Below, piece after piece: positions 22,579-22,616 of a stretch of 22,616 nucleotides of DNA. Under the pieces are notes generated by a model that saw only the letters and a list, made by a program, of their open reading frames with translations, had not been told where the DNA came from and searched no databases. The first letter of the stretch is position 1. Every line of letters starts with the position of its first letter. The stretch lies in the NCBI GenBank assembly GCA_964563495.1, contig CAZLYK010000081.1:1-22616 (forward strand), written 5' to 3'. This DNA is from CAZLYK01 sp964563495 (GTDB lineage Bacteria > Acidobacteriota > Blastocatellia > RBC074). The position numbers and the translations under genes are program-made.

Positions 22579-22616
22579 CATTCAAATTAACATTGCGGTA
22601 AGATAAGCGCCACTTT

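Noticed and set aside
1..22616. A previously undescribed multi-gene system
   Set aside because: All but one or two genes are well-known housekeeping genes in conserved pairs. The unusual signal is in the intergenic repeats, not in a gene cluster.

Overview
The window is a stretch of chromosome from a Gram-negative (diderm) bacterium, made almost entirely of conserved housekeeping genes. LpxD shows lipid A synthesis, and a CpoB-like TPR protein fits an outer-membrane-bearing cell. The ParB N-terminus (RGL..T.KMRHD.HYVEEL, then GRMIPLDRLEPNPNQPR) resembles what I remember of Acidobacteriota ParB, so an acidobacterial lineage is my best guess. That rests on memory, not a search. I see no phage, plasmid, CRISPR, defence or biosynthetic cluster, and no tRNA or rRNA gene.

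Layout, left to right: a tyrosine recombinase (xerD-like, minus); lpxD and a coupled unknown gene (plus); parA-parB (minus) facing them; a DUF151 bifunctional-nuclease-family gene, miaB and recN (minus); a cpoB-like gene and ssb (plus); dnaE then accA (minus, a pairing also found in E. coli); guaA (minus); psd-pssA (minus, ATGA overlap); a small DUF465 gene (minus); tsaB-rimI (minus); and mutS (plus). Fourteen of 19 genes are on the minus strand. The genes cover DNA replication, repair and segregation (dnaE, ssb, recN, mutS, parAB, xerD), envelope lipids (lpxD, accA, psd, pssA), tRNA modification (miaB, tsaB), ribosomal protein modification (rimI) and GMP synthesis (guaA). No intergenic gap exceeds about 235 bases.

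The unusual content is in the gaps. Six copies of one inverted-repeat family occur in 22.6 kb. Each arm is 18-49 nt, begins with AATAGACAGG or its tail, and is built of short GGAT-containing units. The two arms of one copy match each other almost perfectly, while different copies differ, so the arms change together. The repeats abut or enter coding sequence: they supply the stop codon and last residues of mutS (NRQD) and parB (RQD), and the stop of the unknown gene at 2216-2746. In the mutS copy the palindrome extends past the family consensus into mutS codons. Several unrelated hairpins fill other gaps: two upstream of parA, one upstream of recN, a perfect 36-nt palindrome between ssb and accA, and a likely terminator after the DUF465 gene.

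Start codons were re-assigned where reading frames run upstream without support: lpxD, miaB, ssb, accA, psd, rimI and tsaB are shorter than their longest open frames. parA (TTG), guaA and psd (GTG) use non-ATG starts backed by Shine-Dalgarno sequences.
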